From: JBMTVN01 sp046047235
Lineage (GTDB): Bacteria; Verrucomicrobiota; Verrucomicrobiia; Limisphaerales; JAHDYP01
Direction of reading: 5' to 3'
NCBI GenBank assembly: GCA_046047235.1
Contig: JBJOII010000059.1
Location: 1 to 23,914, forward strand
DNA length: 23,914 nt
Both the position numbers and the translations under genes were made by a program. This document shows positions 1 to 8,300 of the stretch, piece after piece. Each line of letters starts with the position of its first letter. Positions within the stretch are counted from its first letter, which is position 1. The notes under the pieces were generated by a model. The model made no database searches. It was not told the DNA's origin and worked only from the letters and a program-made list of their open reading frames with translations.

Positions 1-1
1 T

Positions 2-913
2 TTATCTGCGATAGGGCCGGGGCCGAGGGCGAGGAGGCACTGGGGTGTGGCGAGGGAGCGGGGTTTGGAGGTTCTGGCCAAGGTGCAGGTGGGAACGACT
101 TGGGAGCTGGCGTCGGTTCCGTATATTCCGGCTGTTGCGCAGGCGTGGGAGCATGGTGTGGCTTTGAGGGGTGAGGGGGTGGATGGGTTGATGTTGGGGT
201 GGACCTTGGGGGGGCATCCTTCGCCCAACCTGGAGGCCGTGATTGCGGGTTTGGAGGGGCGGGGTTTGGAGGGGGTGGCGAGGCGGTGGCATGGGGAGGA
301 GTTGGCGGGGGTGGTGCAGGAATCGTGGCAGGGGTATAGCCGGGCGTTCCGGGAGTTTCCGTTTCATGTGGGTGCGGTGTATCACGCGCCTTGGCATATG
401 GGTCCGTCGAACTTGCTGTGGCCTGAGGCGACGGGGTATGCGGGCACGATGGTGGGTTTGCCTTATGATGATATAGAGCGGTGGCGGGCGGTGTATCCGG
501 TGGAGGTATGGTGTGGGCAGCTGGAGAAAGTGGCGGCAGGGTTTGATGCGGCGAGGGAGAAGTTGTTGGCGGGCTTGGGTGGCATACGGGGGGGTAGGGC
601 GTTGGAGGAGGAGCTGCGGTTTGCGGAGGCCTGTGCGATTCACTGGAGGAGTGCGGCCACGCAGGCGCGGTGGCTGGGGATGCGAGGAGAGGGGCGGGCA
701 GGGAGTGATGAGGCGCGGCGGTATGTGGAGCGGGAGATTCGGGATGCGAAGCGACTGCATGCTTTGCAGTCGGCGGACAGTCGGATCGGGTTTGAGGCAT
801 CGAACCATTATTTTTATGTCCCGTTGGATTTAGTGGAGAAAGTGGTGCAGTGCAGGTGGCTATTGCGTCGCGTGGTGGAGCGACGTGGGAAGGGGGGAGA
901 GAGCAGGGCGTAG
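2..913 (+). CDS. C-terminal part of an unrecognised, probably carbohydrate-related protein (5' partial)
   Basis: The reading frame is open from base 2 to TAG 911-913, so about 303 C-terminal residues are visible and the true start lies left of the window. GTG 47 is in frame but is not a credible start, because residues SAIGPGPRARRHWG before it continue the same sequence style. Visible patterns are VLAKVQVGTTWELASVPYIP, GLMLGWTLGGHPSPNLEAV and a later block around GPSNLLWPEATGYAGTMVG. These Gly/Trp/Pro-rich, ungapped stretches look like the barrel part of a glycosidase-like family found in Verrucomicrobia and Planctomycetes, but I cannot name the family or point to catalytic residues. No C-terminal membrane anchor is seen. 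The next gene is a mutarotase-like protein, which fits a sugar-processing cluster. The protein is real (long frame, strand-typical G-ending codons); its function is open. Confidence 0.75.
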   Translation, partial: LSAIGPGPRARRHWGVARERGLEVLAKVQVGTTWELASVPYIPAVAQAWEHGVALRGEGVDGLMLGWTLGGHPSPNLEAVIAGLEGRGLEGVARRWHGEELAGVVQESWQGYSRAFREFPFHVGAVYHAPWHMGPSNLLWPEATGYAGTMVGLPYDDIERWRAVYPVEVWCGQLEKVAAGFDAAREKLLAGLGGIRGGRALEEELRFAEACAIHWRSAATQARWLGMRGEGRAGSDEARRYVEREIRDAKRLHALQSADSRIGFEASNHYFYVPLDLVEKVVQCRWLLRRVVERRGKGGESRA

Positions 914-1066
914 AGAGTTTAGCGCGAGGCGCCTGGTGGGTGAGGCGGGATATGGGAGATCGCTGATGGGCTATAGGGTGAGAGGCGTTTCGCGTGAGAC
1001 GGGGGATGGCTTGGGGAGGGTGAGGCTTGCAAGTTGCGGGGTTGGGGGGGATGGTGTGCGCCCGTT

Positions 1067-2107
1067 ATGACCACTTATCGGGGCCGTCGTGCTGAGACCA
1101 TTGAGAGTGATGTATTGCGGGTGACGGTTTTGGTGGAGGGGGGGCATGTGGCTGAGATTTTCCACAAGCCAACGGGGGTGAACCCGTTGTGGCAGCCGCC
1201 TTGGCCGACGATGGAGCCCTCAGCTTATGATCCGGCGAGGCATCCGGAGTATGGGTTAAATTCGGAGAGTAAGCTGTTGTCGGGGTTGATGGGGCATAAT
1301 GTTTGTTTGGACTTATTTGGGAATCCTTCTGACGAGGAGGCGGCGGCGGGGATGACCGTGCATGGGGAGGCGTCGTTATTGCCGTATGAGGTGGTGATCG
1401 AGGGCGGGGTGATTGTGCAGCGGCTGGAGTTGCCGCAGTCGCGGCTGAGGTTTTTGCGTCGGCTGGGTTTTGGGGCGGCGGGGGAAGTATGGTTTGAGGA
1501 GGAGGTGGAGAACCTATCGGCATTTGATCGTCCGATTGCGTGGACGCAGCATGTGACCTTGGGGGAGGGCCTTGTGGTGCCGGGCCGGACGCAGTTTCGG
1601 GTATCGGCGACGAGGTCGAAGGTTTACGAGTCGGATTTTCTGGATGGGCGCGGGTATATGGTGACGGGAGTGGAATTTGATTGGCCGGGGGTTCCGCGGG
1701 TTGGGGGTGGGGTGGTGGATATGCGGACGGCGTTGGACAGTGAGGTTTCGGGAGGGTTTACGACTCACCTGATGGATCCGGGGTTGGAGGAGTCGTTTTT
1801 TATGGCGTGGAATCCGGATTCGGGGGTGTTGATTGGTTATGTCTGGCGGCGTGAGGATTTTCCGTGGATGGGGATGTGGGAGGAGAACCGGTGTCGGACA
1901 ATTCCGCCGTGGAATGGGGAGACTGTGGCGCGGGGGATGGAGTTTGGGGTATCGCCGATGCCGGAGAGTCGGCGGAGGATGATTGAGCGCGGGAGTTTGT
2001 TTGGGGTGCCGAGTTATCGGTGGGTGTGTGCGGGGGAGACATTGCGGGTGAGGTATCGTGCGTTTGTGGGGCAGGTGGAGGGGATACCTGAGCGGCCTGG
2101 GTTTTGA
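1067..2107 (+). CDS. Galactose-mutarotase-like (aldose-1-epimerase fold) protein
   Basis: About 346 residues from ATG 1067 (MTTYRGRRAETIES). An earlier in-frame start at 1034 only adds the low-complexity residues MRGWGGWCAPV and is unlikely. The sequence is almost all beta-strand-like. It carries GLMGHNVCLDLFG and GMTVHGEASLLPYEVV, where the HGE histidine sits about where mutarotase-fold proteins place a sugar-contacting His. Later blocks are AWTQHVTLGEG and SFFMAWNPDSGVLIGYVWRR. Such proteins either interconvert aldose anomers or are non-catalytic sugar-binding relatives; which applies here is not visible. There is no signal peptide, so it is probably cytoplasmic. A 153-base spacer with no obvious terminator separates it from the upstream gene, and 41 bases separate it from the downstream acyltransferase-like gene, so co-transcription is likely. 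The fold assignment is moderately sure, the activity is not. Confidence 0.65.
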   Translation: MTTYRGRRAETIESDVLRVTVLVEGGHVAEIFHKPTGVNPLWQPPWPTMEPSAYDPARHPEYGLNSESKLLSGLMGHNVCLDLFGNPSDEEAAAGMTVHGEASLLPYEVVIEGGVIVQRLELPQSRLRFLRRLGFGAAGEVWFEEEVENLSAFDRPIAWTQHVTLGEGLVVPGRTQFRVSATRSKVYESDFLDGRGYMVTGVEFDWPGVPRVGGGVVDMRTALDSEVSGGFTTHLMDPGLEESFFMAWNPDSGVLIGYVWRREDFPWMGMWEENRCRTIPPWNGETVARGMEFGVSPMPESRRRMIERGSLFGVPSYRWVCAGETLRVRYRAFVGQVEGIPERPGF

Positions 2108-2133
2108 GTTGTTTGGAAGGTGTATTGATTAGC

Positions 2134-2140
2134 AGGAGGA
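2134..2140 (+). promoter_or_regulatory. Shine-Dalgarno sequence deciding the start at 2149
   Basis: AGGAGGA at 2134-2140 is a near-perfect anti-16S match. Three in-frame ATGs follow at 2143, 2149 and 2155. The AGGAGG core is only 3 bases from 2143 but 9 from 2149, so 2149 is the better-spaced start. Confidence 0.7.
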
Positions 2141-2148
2141 TTATGAGC

Positions 2149-3291
2149 ATGGCGATGAAAGAGACAGGTCAGGGTGGAGGCGCTGGTAGTTCCGGGCGGT
2201 TGATGTCATTGGATGCCCTGCGGGGTTTTGACATGTTTTGGATCTTGGGTGGGGATTCCATTGGGCATGCATTGGGGCATGCGCACACGGCGGGGTTGAT
2301 GTCTGTGTTAGCGCTGCAGCTGGATCACGTGGCGTGGAGGGGTTTTCGGTTCTACGACCTGATCTTTCCGATGTTTGTTTTCATCATTGGAGTGTCACTG
2401 GTGTTTTCGTTGTCGAAGATTCGGGAGGCTGGTGGGCGGGGGGCGGCGGTGCGTCGGATTGTGCGTCGGACTGTGCTGCTGTATGTGCTGGGGATTTTGT
2501 ATTACGGGGGGTGGAAGGACGGGTGGGAGAGTGTGAGGTTGTTGGGGGTGCTGCAGAGGCTGGCGTTGTGTTATGGGGCTACGGCGTTGTTGTTTCTTTA
2601 TTTTCGGCCGCGTGGTTTAGCGATCTGGTGTGTGGGGATTTTGTTGGGGTATTGGGCATTGATGGCGTTGGTGCCGGTGCCTGGGGTAGGTGCGGGGGGG
2701 TTCGAGGAGGGTGCGAATTTGGCGAACTGGGTGGATGCGCAGTATTTGCCGGGGAGGAAGTGGGATGGGGATCATGATCCCGAGGGTTTGCTGAGCACGT
2801 TGCCGGCGATTGCGTCGTGTTTGCTCGGGGTCTTTGCGGGGTTGGCTTTGCGGGATGGGAAGCGCAGCGGGCAGGGCAAGGTGATGGTATTGGCGGGGGC
2901 GGGGGTATTGGCTGTGGCGGCCGGTTTTATTTGGGGTTTACAGTTTCCGGTGATCAAGAAGTTGTGGACCAGCAGTTATGTGCTGGTGGCGGGCGGATTC
3001 AGTGCGATGTTTCTGGCTTTATTCTACTGGGTGATTGATGTGCGGGGCTGGCAGCGGTGGGCGCAGCCCTTTGTTTGGGTGGGTTTGAATCCGATCACCA
3101 TTTATTTATTGGGGAACGTGCTACGATTTGACGATGTGGCATCGCGCGTATTGGGCGGGCCGGTGGGGGAGATGGTGGATGCGAGAGTGGGTGCGGGTTG
3201 GGGGGATGTAATGATTTCGGTCACGGGGATGTTGCTGGCGGTGGGGGTATGTTGGTTTTTGCACCGCAAGCGGGTTTACATCCGGTTGTGA
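2149..3291 (+). CDS. Polytopic membrane acyltransferase-like protein (DUF5009 / HGSNAT-like)
   Basis: About 380 residues with roughly ten hydrophobic segments. The N-terminal signature is SLDALRGFDMFWILGGDS, followed by WRGFRFYDLIFPMFVFIIGV and then a basic loop with RRIVRRTVLLYVLGILYYGG. This pattern is typical of the DUF5009 / heparan-alpha-glucosaminide N-acetyltransferase-like family, related to the YeiB and OpgC acyltransferases. Family members are thought to move acetyl groups across the membrane onto glycans; the exact substrate here cannot be read. The last membrane segment is followed by a short basic tail (HRKRVYIRL). The start at 2149 is chosen from the Shine-Dalgarno spacing; 2143 is the alternative. 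It is the last gene of the left plus-strand group and is followed by a hairpin at 3334-3359. Confidence 0.85.
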   Translation: MAMKETGQGGGAGSSGRLMSLDALRGFDMFWILGGDSIGHALGHAHTAGLMSVLALQLDHVAWRGFRFYDLIFPMFVFIIGVSLVFSLSKIREAGGRGAAVRRIVRRTVLLYVLGILYYGGWKDGWESVRLLGVLQRLALCYGATALLFLYFRPRGLAIWCVGILLGYWALMALVPVPGVGAGGFEEGANLANWVDAQYLPGRKWDGDHDPEGLLSTLPAIASCLLGVFAGLALRDGKRSGQGKVMVLAGAGVLAVAAGFIWGLQFPVIKKLWTSSYVLVAGGFSAMFLALFYWVIDVRGWQRWAQPFVWVGLNPITIYLLGNVLRFDDVASRVLGGPVGEMVDARVGAGWGDVMISVTGMLLAVGVCWFLHRKRVYIRL

Positions 3292-3333
3292 GCGGGGGCT
3301 CTGGCCCTTGTCTCGGGTACAGGGCATACGGTT

Positions 3334-3359
3334 GACGGGGTTGCGGTGGCAACCCCGTC
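3334..3359. terminator. Strong hairpin between convergent genes, probable bidirectional terminator without U-tract
   Basis: GACGGGGTTGC (3334-3344) and GCAACCCCGTC (3349-3359) form a perfect 11-bp stem with the 4-base loop GGTG. It sits between the stop of the acyltransferase-like gene (3291) and the stop of the minus-strand ABM-fold gene (3397). Neither side has a T-run, so it is not a textbook intrinsic terminator. Its position suggests a transcription or mRNA 3'-end barrier for both genes. Confidence 0.55.
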
Positions 3360-3396
3360 GGGGCTTGGAGGGATGCGGGAATTGTCCGGGGTGTGA

Positions 3397-3759
3397 CTAG
3401 CGTTTTACGCCGCAGGCAAGGACGTAGTAATCGGGGTTGAGCGGGGCGTAGTGGTCGCGGAGTTTGTCGAGTTCTTCGGCGGTGCCGTGGATTTCGACGC
3501 GGAGGATCTCGACGAGGGGGACGAATTCCCGGAGGACGGGGTCGACGTTGGCGGAGTGGAGGAGTAGGGCTTCGGCGCCGATGTAGGCTTCGCGGCAGAA
3601 GATCGTGTCATTATTGATGGTGAAGTCGTAGTAGAGGTTGTCCTTTTCCGTGCTGGTTCGGCTGACCATTTGGTCGAGCAGTGCGCGGGCTTGGGGCATA
3701 TTGCCGGGTTTGACTTTGAAGTAGGGGTGGATACTGACGACTTTGGCTGGATCGATCAT
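3397..3759 (-). CDS. Antibiotic-biosynthesis-monooxygenase (ABM) fold protein
   Basis: A 120-residue protein from ATG 3759 (MIDPAKVVSIHPYFKVKPG) to TAG. The frame is open further upstream, but that part overlaps the Gfo/Idh gene and has a Ser/Thr/Pro-rich shadow composition, so the start at 3759 is chosen. The order strand (VVSIHPYFKVKPG), helix (ARALLDQMVSRTS), strand (YYDFTINNDTIFCREAY), helix (GAEALLLHSANVDPVL) matches the dimeric alpha/beta-barrel ABM family, which includes small quinol monooxygenases and many proteins of unknown role. It lies 28 bases downstream of the Gfo/Idh gene on the same strand and is probably co-transcribed. No clear Shine-Dalgarno precedes the start: the leader reads CAACCACCACC. 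The fold is fairly sure, the substrate unknown. Confidence 0.75.
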   Translation of the reverse strand: MIDPAKVVSIHPYFKVKPGNMPQARALLDQMVSRTSTEKDNLYYDFTINNDTIFCREAYIGAEALLLHSANVDPVLREFVPLVEILRVEIHGTAEELDKLRDHYAPLNPDYYVLACGVKR

Positions 3760-3787
3760 GGTGGTGGTTGGTGTTGGTTGAGTTGGG

Positions 3788-5131
3788 TTAGAGTGACCAG
3801 TTATTCCGGTAGGTTCGGTGGAGCAGGGCGTTGGCGGTCGGGTTGTTGAGGATACGGCATTCGACGGGGTCGAAGTCGACCGGGCCATCGACGAGGGTGG
3901 CGAGGTTAGCGACCTGGAGGAGTTCCGTGAGGGGGCCGCCGATCTCGAACGGTGAGAAGGCCTGACTGTTGGTCTTGATGGCATTGACCCATTCCTGGTG
4001 GTGTCCGGGGCTGCGGGGCAGGGTTTCTGGCGGGCCGCCTTTGAAGCCGTCGAATTGGTCTTCGGGGAGGAGGACGTAGCGGGTATTCCAGGGGCAATCG
4101 GAGTAGAGGGAGCCTTTGGAGCCGACGAGGAGGTCTCCCCATCCGCTCATGGGGTAACCGAGCATGCGGTCTTCGGGGGGGAGTTGTTTGGCGTAGAGCG
4201 TAAGTGTGACAGGTGGGAGGGTATCGCGTGCCGGGAGTTGGATGAGCGTTTTGGAGGAGGCAGGGTAGCCTTCCTGGTTTACTTCTGAGGGTTGGGCTTC
4301 GACGCGGATGATGGGGTTGGGTTGGCTGTGGGCGGTATTGTTCCAGAGTTTGGCGAGGTGGAGGGCGCGGAACATGATATTGGCGGTATGGCAACCGAAG
4401 TCGCCGACGATGCCGCTACCGAAGGCGCGCCAGCCGCGCCAGGAGCCGGGGAGGTAGGCGGGATTGTAGGGGCGATACTCTGCGGGGCCGAGCCAGCCGT
4501 CCCAGTCGAGGGTATCGGGGATGGCGGGTGTATCGGTGGGGCGGTCGAGGGGGGCGTTACCGCCATCGAACCAGACGTGGGCTTCGCGGATTTCGCCGAG
4601 GACACCGCCATGGGCGAGTTCCACGGCACGGCGGAGGGGGGTGGTGGCGGAGCCTTGGTTACCCATTTGGGTGATGGCATTGGTTTCGCGGGCGACGAGG
4701 CGCATGGCCCGGGCTTCCTTGACCGTGCGGGTGAGGGGTTTTTCGCAATAGACGTGTTTTCCCTGGCGCATGCAGGCGATGGCGGCGACGGCGTGGGTAT
4801 GGTCGGGGGTTGAGACCAGGACGGCGTCGATGGTTTTACCGGAGGCATCGAGCATGCGGCGGAAGTCTTTGAAGACCTTGGCCTGGGGGTAGGTTTTGAA
4901 GGTATCGGCTGCGTAGGCGTGGTCGACGTCGCAGAGGGCGACGATGTTTTCGCCACAGCTGTGGACATTATCGATGTTGCTTCGACCTTGGCCGGCTACG
5001 CCGATTGCGGCGATGTTGAGTTTACTGTTGGCATCGTAGGCGAAGGCTGTCCGTGCGTTTGGGAGGAGGAGCAAGCCGGTGCCGAAGGTGGTTGATTTCA
5101 GGAAACGACGACGGGAGAGCGCGGTTTTCAT
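3788..5131 (-). CDS. TAT-exported Gfo/Idh/MocA family oxidoreductase
   Basis: 447 residues from ATG 5131. The N-terminus MKTALSRRRFLKSTTFGTG is a twin-arginine signal (S-R-R-R-F-L-K), with likely cleavage after AFA at residue 31. A Rossmann segment follows (NIAAIGVAGQGRSNI, residues 39-53), then VLVSTPDHTHAVAA, the family hallmark EKP at 130-132 in HVYCEKPLTRTV, and a C-terminal domain containing GSGIVGDFGCHTANIMF. The family uses tightly bound NAD(P) to oxidise or reduce sugars and related polyols; exported members often act on exogenous glycans. The substrate cannot be read. It is transcribed away from the glycosidase-like gene at 5343 across a 211-base gap and is followed by the ABM-fold gene. 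No good Shine-Dalgarno precedes the start (CACCCCATAATT). Confidence 0.9.
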   Translation of the reverse strand: MKTALSRRRFLKSTTFGTGLLLLPNARTAFAYDANSKLNIAAIGVAGQGRSNIDNVHSCGENIVALCDVDHAYAADTFKTYPQAKVFKDFRRMLDASGKTIDAVLVSTPDHTHAVAAIACMRQGKHVYCEKPLTRTVKEARAMRLVARETNAITQMGNQGSATTPLRRAVELAHGGVLGEIREAHVWFDGGNAPLDRPTDTPAIPDTLDWDGWLGPAEYRPYNPAYLPGSWRGWRAFGSGIVGDFGCHTANIMFRALHLAKLWNNTAHSQPNPIIRVEAQPSEVNQEGYPASSKTLIQLPARDTLPPVTLTLYAKQLPPEDRMLGYPMSGWGDLLVGSKGSLYSDCPWNTRYVLLPEDQFDGFKGGPPETLPRSPGHHQEWVNAIKTNSQAFSPFEIGGPLTELLQVANLATLVDGPVDFDPVECRILNNPTANALLHRTYRNNWSL

Positions 5132-5166
5132 AATTATGGGGTGAGGGGATTGGTAGCGGGTTTGGT

Positions 5167-5180
5167 TCTTGCGGGCAAGA
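5167..5180. promoter_or_regulatory. Inverted repeat in a divergent promoter region, possible operator
   Basis: TCTTGC (5167-5172), GG, GCAAGA (5175-5180) is a perfect 6-bp dyad with a 2-base centre. It lies 36 bases upstream of the minus-strand Gfo/Idh start and 163 bases upstream of the plus-strand glycosidase-like start. A regulator binding here could control both genes. This is inferred from position and symmetry only. Confidence 0.35.
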
Positions 5181-5255
5181 CTCCTGTCACTGGGCTTTGG
5201 AGGTGGGTGGCGGGCGGGGTTGGGGGTGCAGGATGGTGGAGGTTTGTTGGGAGGA

Positions 5256-5261
5256 TTGACA
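5256..5261 (+). promoter_or_regulatory. Candidate -35 element (TTGACA) upstream of the glycosidase-like gene
   Basis: A perfect TTGACA stands 81 bases before ATG 5343. No convincing -10 follows at 16-18 bases (the region reads CCTGATGC), so the promoter call is weak. Confidence 0.25.
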
Positions 5262-5342
5262 GACTGCGGGCGGGGGTGCCTGATGCGAAGGATCGGGGAA
5301 GATGGGGCTTAGGGAGCCGGAGCATTTCAACGAGGCAAGGCC

Positions 5343-8300
5343 ATGAGAGCGATGAACTGGAGCGGGCAGGTCTGGAGAATTATTTTTGGTTGTCTTGGGT
5401 GTTGCGGGTTGGTTGGGGGGGCGCAGTTTGATGCGGCGCCTTTTGGGTTGCCGCTTGAGGGGGAGGGTATGGGTTTGAAGTGGGAGGATCCGCGGGAGGT
5501 GCATGAGGTGGTGGTCCATTTTCGGGAGGAGCCGGTTCGTGATTTGGGGTTGCGCCTGGAGTATTGGGGAAGTTGGTGGCCGGAGCGGCATTTGCCCAAG
5601 GATCGAGAGCCTGGGGGTGGTGACATGGGGTGGATGGAGTTGGGCAATTGGTGGCGGGGGGAATGGAGGTTGGCGGATGCGGAGTTGGCGGTGGAGGGCA
5701 AGGTGGCGAGGTTTCGGTTTCGGCCGGTGAACCGCGTTGAGTATCCGGCTTTGCGGGATTATGCCGCGGATTTTCGGACCACCCTGAAGATTCGTTTGGT
5801 GGGGGAGGGGAGTTTATCTGAGGTAGAGCGGTGGGAAGTGGTGACTGATTCCCGGGTGGAGGCGAAGCTGTATCGATTGCTGTGGACCGGGGAGGACGAA
5901 GCGGAGGTGGAGGGAGTATTCAACGGCCGGCTTTTGCCGGAGAGCACGATGGTGGGGGAACCGGGGGGCTTGCGTTTCTGGGTGGAGACTTGTGTTAATC
6001 CTGATCCGAACACGTTTGATCGGACTTTAGTTACCGTGGAGCGTGGGGGCGAGCGTTGCACCTTTCGGGTCGATGACTTGGGGGGAGGGCCATTATGGGT
6101 TGAGCATATGGGTGTTGTGCTGGTGGACGGGGCTGATGGGCGCAGTTATGCGGAGGTGGTTGGGGAGATAGCGGGGCGTGGGGGGCGGGCGTTGTATGAT
6201 CGTGTGGAGGAGATGCCGGAGCAGACTTGGCGAGCGGCTTGGGCGGGGATGCCGGCGAAGCGGTCGCATATTTATTTTCCGATGGGGTTGGATGGGGGGC
6301 GTCAGCGGTTCAGGTTACGTGCGGATGGGGGGATTGAGTTTCGGACCAACGACCATTATCTGCGGGGGTTGGGGGGGCGGGATACCGGGCGGCTGGATTT
6401 GGAGGGCGCGAACGTGAGTTTTCGTTTGGGTGTGGGTGGGGAGCCGGCTTATCGGACTTTGGAGGAGGAATCGTTACCGATTTGTGTGACGCGCTGGCGG
6501 GACGGAGATCTGGAGGTGGAGCAGACCGCTTTTGTGACCCTGTTGGAGGGGATGGGTGAGGGGCGGATGGAGGCGCCTGCGGGGGATGCGTTTGCGGTCT
6601 GGTTGGCTCAATACAGAGTGACATGCGTGGGGGGAGGGGAGTGTGGGGTTGTGCTTCCGCTGGAATATCGAGCGGGAGGGGGTGGTGAGGGTTTGCGGAT
6701 GGACGATGAGGGTGGGCTGTGGGTGGGGGGGAGAGTGAGGGGGCGGGTGGAGATGGGGCGGGGGGTGGTGTCCGGGCGAAGTGGCGGTTTGGGGGTGGAG
6801 GGTCGATTGAAGCAGGGGCAGTCTGCGGTGGTGGTGGTGAAGGTGCCGTATGTGGTGCTGGAGGGTGAGCGGGAGAAGAAGCAGTTGGGTCAGTTGAGTT
6901 TTGAGCGGGAGAGGGATCGGGTTGCGGGTTACTGGAGGCGGAAGCTGGATGCGGGGGCGAGGTTGGTGACGCCGGAGCCGATGCTGAATGAGTTTTACCG
7001 ATCGCACGCGATGCATTTGCTGGTGAACTGTGAGCGGGAGCCGGGGAGTGGGCGGCGTTTTGCGCGTGTGGGTTCCTTTGGGTATGGGGCGTATGGGAAC
7101 GAGTCGTGCATGATGGTATTGGATTTGGAGAGGCGGGGGATGCATGAGGTGGCGCAGGATTGTTTGGATGCGTGGTTGCACTATCAGGGAACGGTGGGGT
7201 TACCGGGGTCGTTTGGTGGGAAGGAGGGTGTTTTGTATGGAGCGGCGGGGTATGAGGCTGGGGGGTATAACCAGCATCATGGTTGGATTTTATGGATGCT
7301 GGCCGAGCACTATGGTTTTACGCGGGACCGGGGGTGGTTACAGGGGGCGGCCTCGGGGATGGTGGCTGGGGCGGACTGGATTTTGCGGGAGGCTGCGCGG
7401 ACGGAGGGGAGGCATGAGTTGGAGCGCGGGTTGTTGCCGGCGGGCAGTTTGGAGGATATAGGCGACTGGTGGACCTGGTTATCGACGAGTTGTTACACGT
7501 GGAGGGGGTTGGATCGGGCGGCGTGGGCATTGGGGGAGATTGGGCATCCGGAGGCGGCCCGGTTGAAGCGGGGTGCGGATGCCTATCGGGCGGCGTTGCT
7601 ATTGAACTTCCGTCGAGCGTCTGAGCTGGCTCCGGTGGTGCGTTTGCGGGACGGGACGGCGGTGCCGCAGTTTCCGTCGCATGTGCATCGGAGGGGGCGG
7701 ACATTCGGGTGGATTTGTCAGACGCTTGAGGGGGCGATTCATTTGTTGATTGCGGGTGTATTGGATGCGGGCTCACGCGAGGCGGGGTGGATTTTGAAGG
7801 ACTACGAGGACAACCTGTATTTATCGAATCAGTATGGGTATATGCTGGAGGATTTTGAGGCGGGGTGGTTTGGGCGCGGTGGGATGTCGATGCAGGCGTG
7901 TTTATTACTGGGGGTGGAGCCGTATTTGTATCGGGACGATGTGAAGCATGCGTTGCGCGGAGTATTTAACGGTCAGGCCGTGAGTTATTTTCCGGATGTG
8001 CGGATGAACACCGAGCATGCGTTGCCGGACATGGGGGATTGGCGAGGGGATCATTTTAAGAGCAGTGACGAGGCGAATGCTGCGGGTTGGCTGCGGTATT
8101 TATTTTTGCGGGAGCAGGACGAGAGGACGTTGTTGGTGGGGCAGGCGGTGCCGCGGGAGTGGTTAGGTGAGGGCAAGCGCTGTGGGCTGGAGCGCGGTGG
8201 CAGCTGGTTTGGGCCTGTGAGCGTGATGTATACGGGTGGGCGCGGTGAGTTGCGCTGTCGGCTATCCGGGGCGATGCGGAATCCGCCGGAGTTGATTCGG

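Noticed and set aside
2..808. 268-residue minus-strand open frame
   Set aside because: Antisense shadow of the partial protein at the left edge; Pro/Arg/His-rich with no motif.
3760..3984. N-terminal extension of the ABM-fold gene
   Set aside because: It would overlap the Gfo/Idh gene and encodes Ser/Thr/Pro-rich shadow sequence; ATG 3759 begins the recognisable fold.
4279..4968. Open frames on both strands inside the minus-strand Gfo/Idh gene
   Set aside because: Ser/Pro/Thr-rich or Gly/Val/Ala-rich low-complexity shadows in other frames of a gene with clear family motifs.
5343..5440. Lipoprotein signal (GCLGCC) in the glycosidase-like protein
   Set aside because: The residues before the cysteines do not fit a lipobox; an ordinary signal peptidase I site after VGGA fits better.
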